A stretch of DNA of 64,000 bases from Lycocorax pyrrhopterus obiensis. Lineage: Eukaryota > Chordata > Aves > Passeriformes > Paradisaeidae. The position numbers were made by a program, and so were the translations under genes. The stretch covers positions 137,386,760 through 137,450,759 of the forward strand of contig JACSVZ010000002.1 of the NCBI GenBank assembly GCA_014706295.1. The letters are read 5' to 3'. Within the stretch, counting starts at the first letter, position 1; every line of letters starts with the position of its first letter. This document shows positions 62,740-64,000 of this stretch, piece by piece. Below the pieces are notes generated by a model. The model was not told the DNA's origin, did not search any database, and saw only the letters and a program-made list of their open reading frames with translations.

Positions 62740-64000
62740 CTTCTGAATCTTATTTCTAGGAAGTTAATTATGAATACTGTGACCAGGACTAGAGGCGCCT
62801 TGCCTCCAGCCAGGTGGAGGAAGAGAACAACTGGGTTTACTGGACTGCGTGGATTGAATTCAATGGCCTGGCACATCAGACCCAGCTTGCTTTCAGTTGA
62901 ATGAGCATCTTGCACACATAATTTACTGCCCCAGGTTGGAAACACAGCCCTACCATCTGCCATGGGCCAGTCCAGACTGCACTGGAGCAGGGTGAAGCTC
63001 TGGAACACCTGCAATACATTGATGACATCATCATGGGCAACACAGCAGACTTTTTTGAGAAAAGGAAGAAAGAAAATAGTCCAAATACTTCTGAAAGCTG
63101 CTTTTGCCATAAAACAAAATAATGTAAATGGACCACATAGGAGATCCAGTTTTTAGGACTATAATGACAATATGGATGTGGGCAGATCCCAATGGATGTG
63201 ATCAACAAAACAACATCTCCACCAACTAACAAAAAAGAAACTCAAGCTTTCTTAAGCACTGTGGGTTTTTGGAGAATGCATATTCCAAATTATAGTCTGA
63301 ATGCAAGCGCTCTCTATCAAGTGACCCATCAGAAGAAAAATTTCCTGTAGGGCGCTGAGAAACATCAAGCCTTTGAACGAAATATTTGGGAGACATTTCA
63401 TGCAGTAGCTCTTGGGCCATCCAGGCAGGAAAAGATATAATGTGGGCTTTACTACATACTGGAAGAATGACCCTATCTGGAGCCTCTGGAAGAAAGTGCC
63501 AAGGTTTACTCCCTGATGTGTCCCATTGTGTTGTAGGAAAGCATCAGAGATAGAAAACAGCTGCATGAAGCCTTACTCAGTAAGTTGCAGAAAGGAGATG
63601 AATCAGGCCAATTTGCAGAAATGACGGCCATCCTGCTAACTTTAGACATTGCTGACCAAAAGAAATGGCCAGTGCTCTATCTCTGTATTGGCTGGTGGTG
63701 GAATGCCCTGTGGGGATGTTTACAGCAAGAGAAACAGTGCAGATGTGCAGAGGCAAACCCATCCGGGCTGCTGCATTGCTGCAAGATACCGTTGTACGTA
63801 AAAGTGCTTCACGCAAATGCCACTGAAAAACATGAGAACGACCAGCAGGTGGATCAGTCTGATAAGATTAAAATGGCTCAGGTGGATCTGGACTGGTGAA
63901 TTATTTATAGGACAGTGGGCCCATGACACCCATGGCCATCAAGGAAGAAAGAGATACACTACAGAGACGGACTCGTGATCACGGGGTGGCTTTAGCATGG
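62740..64000 (+). pseudogene. pol: Decayed endogenous retrovirus pol (RT, RNase H, integrase start)
   Basis: A plus-strand remnant of an ERVL-type polymerase gene. From 62937 one frame leads to the RT catalytic motif YIDD (63015-63026), two of whose aspartates bind the catalytic metal ions. A frame change follows near 63055, and the thumb/connection-like sequence continues in another frame to about 63156. From 63585 to 63896 an open frame fits the RNase H region and the linker before integrase, and ends at a stop. In yet another frame, 63922-63939 encodes a histidine cluster (HDTHGH) like the first half of the integrase HHCC zinc-binding domain. The gene then runs off the edge. Multiple stops and shifts show it is dead. 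Gag and the early pol part are missing between here and the LTR at 61600-62626. Minus-strand frames at 62625-63110 and 63577-63929 are antisense shadows. Confidence 0.85.

Noticed and set aside
62625..63110. 161-codon minus-strand frame
   Set aside because: It is antisense to the pol remnant, whose plus-strand motifs (YIDD) explain the sequence.
1..64000. CRISPR arrays, operons, bacterial promoters or phage genes
   Set aside because: There are no regularly spaced repeats, no dense coding and no ribosome-binding-site-led frames. All repeats are vertebrate retroelements.

Overview
This window reads as non-coding genomic DNA from a bird, most likely a passerine. It is AT-rich throughout and shows no bacterial or viral gene layout. 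The organism is inferred from the repeats: a CR1 retrotransposon 3' end with the octamer-like tail, an internally deleted CR1 coding fragment, two tRNA-headed SINEs with CR1-type tails (the architecture described for the zebra finch SINE TguSINE1), and several avian-type endogenous retrovirus LTRs. I found no host protein-coding gene. The longest open frames (204, 161 and 147 codons) all lie inside or antisense to retroviral repeats. The others are scattered 60-130 codon frames with no recognisable domain.

Layout. 1-780: probable minus-strand retroelement ORF1 fragment with a CxxC-x10-CxxC motif. 2376-2966: solo LTR with a perfect 6-bp target duplication. 7334-7961: minus-strand solo LTR with a perfect 5-bp duplication. 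12062-12518: ERVL-like LTR. 16365-16602: CR1 3' end. 18548-18938: minus-strand LTR. 19118-19160: inverted trinucleotide repeat. 19361-19972: second LTR followed by a tRNA-Lys-type primer-binding site. 23830-24290: CR1 endonuclease/RT remnant. 24879-25229: LTR of the same family as 18548-18938 but in the opposite orientation. 26231-26374 and 39790-39924: the two SINEs. 35830-36531: old ERVL-like LTR. 40-60 kb: largely repeat-poor. 60380-60883: another old ERVL-like LTR. 61600-62626: large ERVL-like LTR with internal repeats of about 60 bp, followed after about 120 bp by a decayed pol fragment (RT, RNase H, start of integrase) that runs off the right edge.

The elements do not form a working system. 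All coding remnants carry stops or frame changes. The window is best read as intergenic or intronic DNA in a gene-poor region that has collected retroelements of different ages. Candidate regulatory DNA (for example 56800-57150) is flagged at low confidence because conservation cannot be judged from one sequence. I see no evidence for a previously undescribed biological system. Element family names and boundaries would need a repeat-library comparison.
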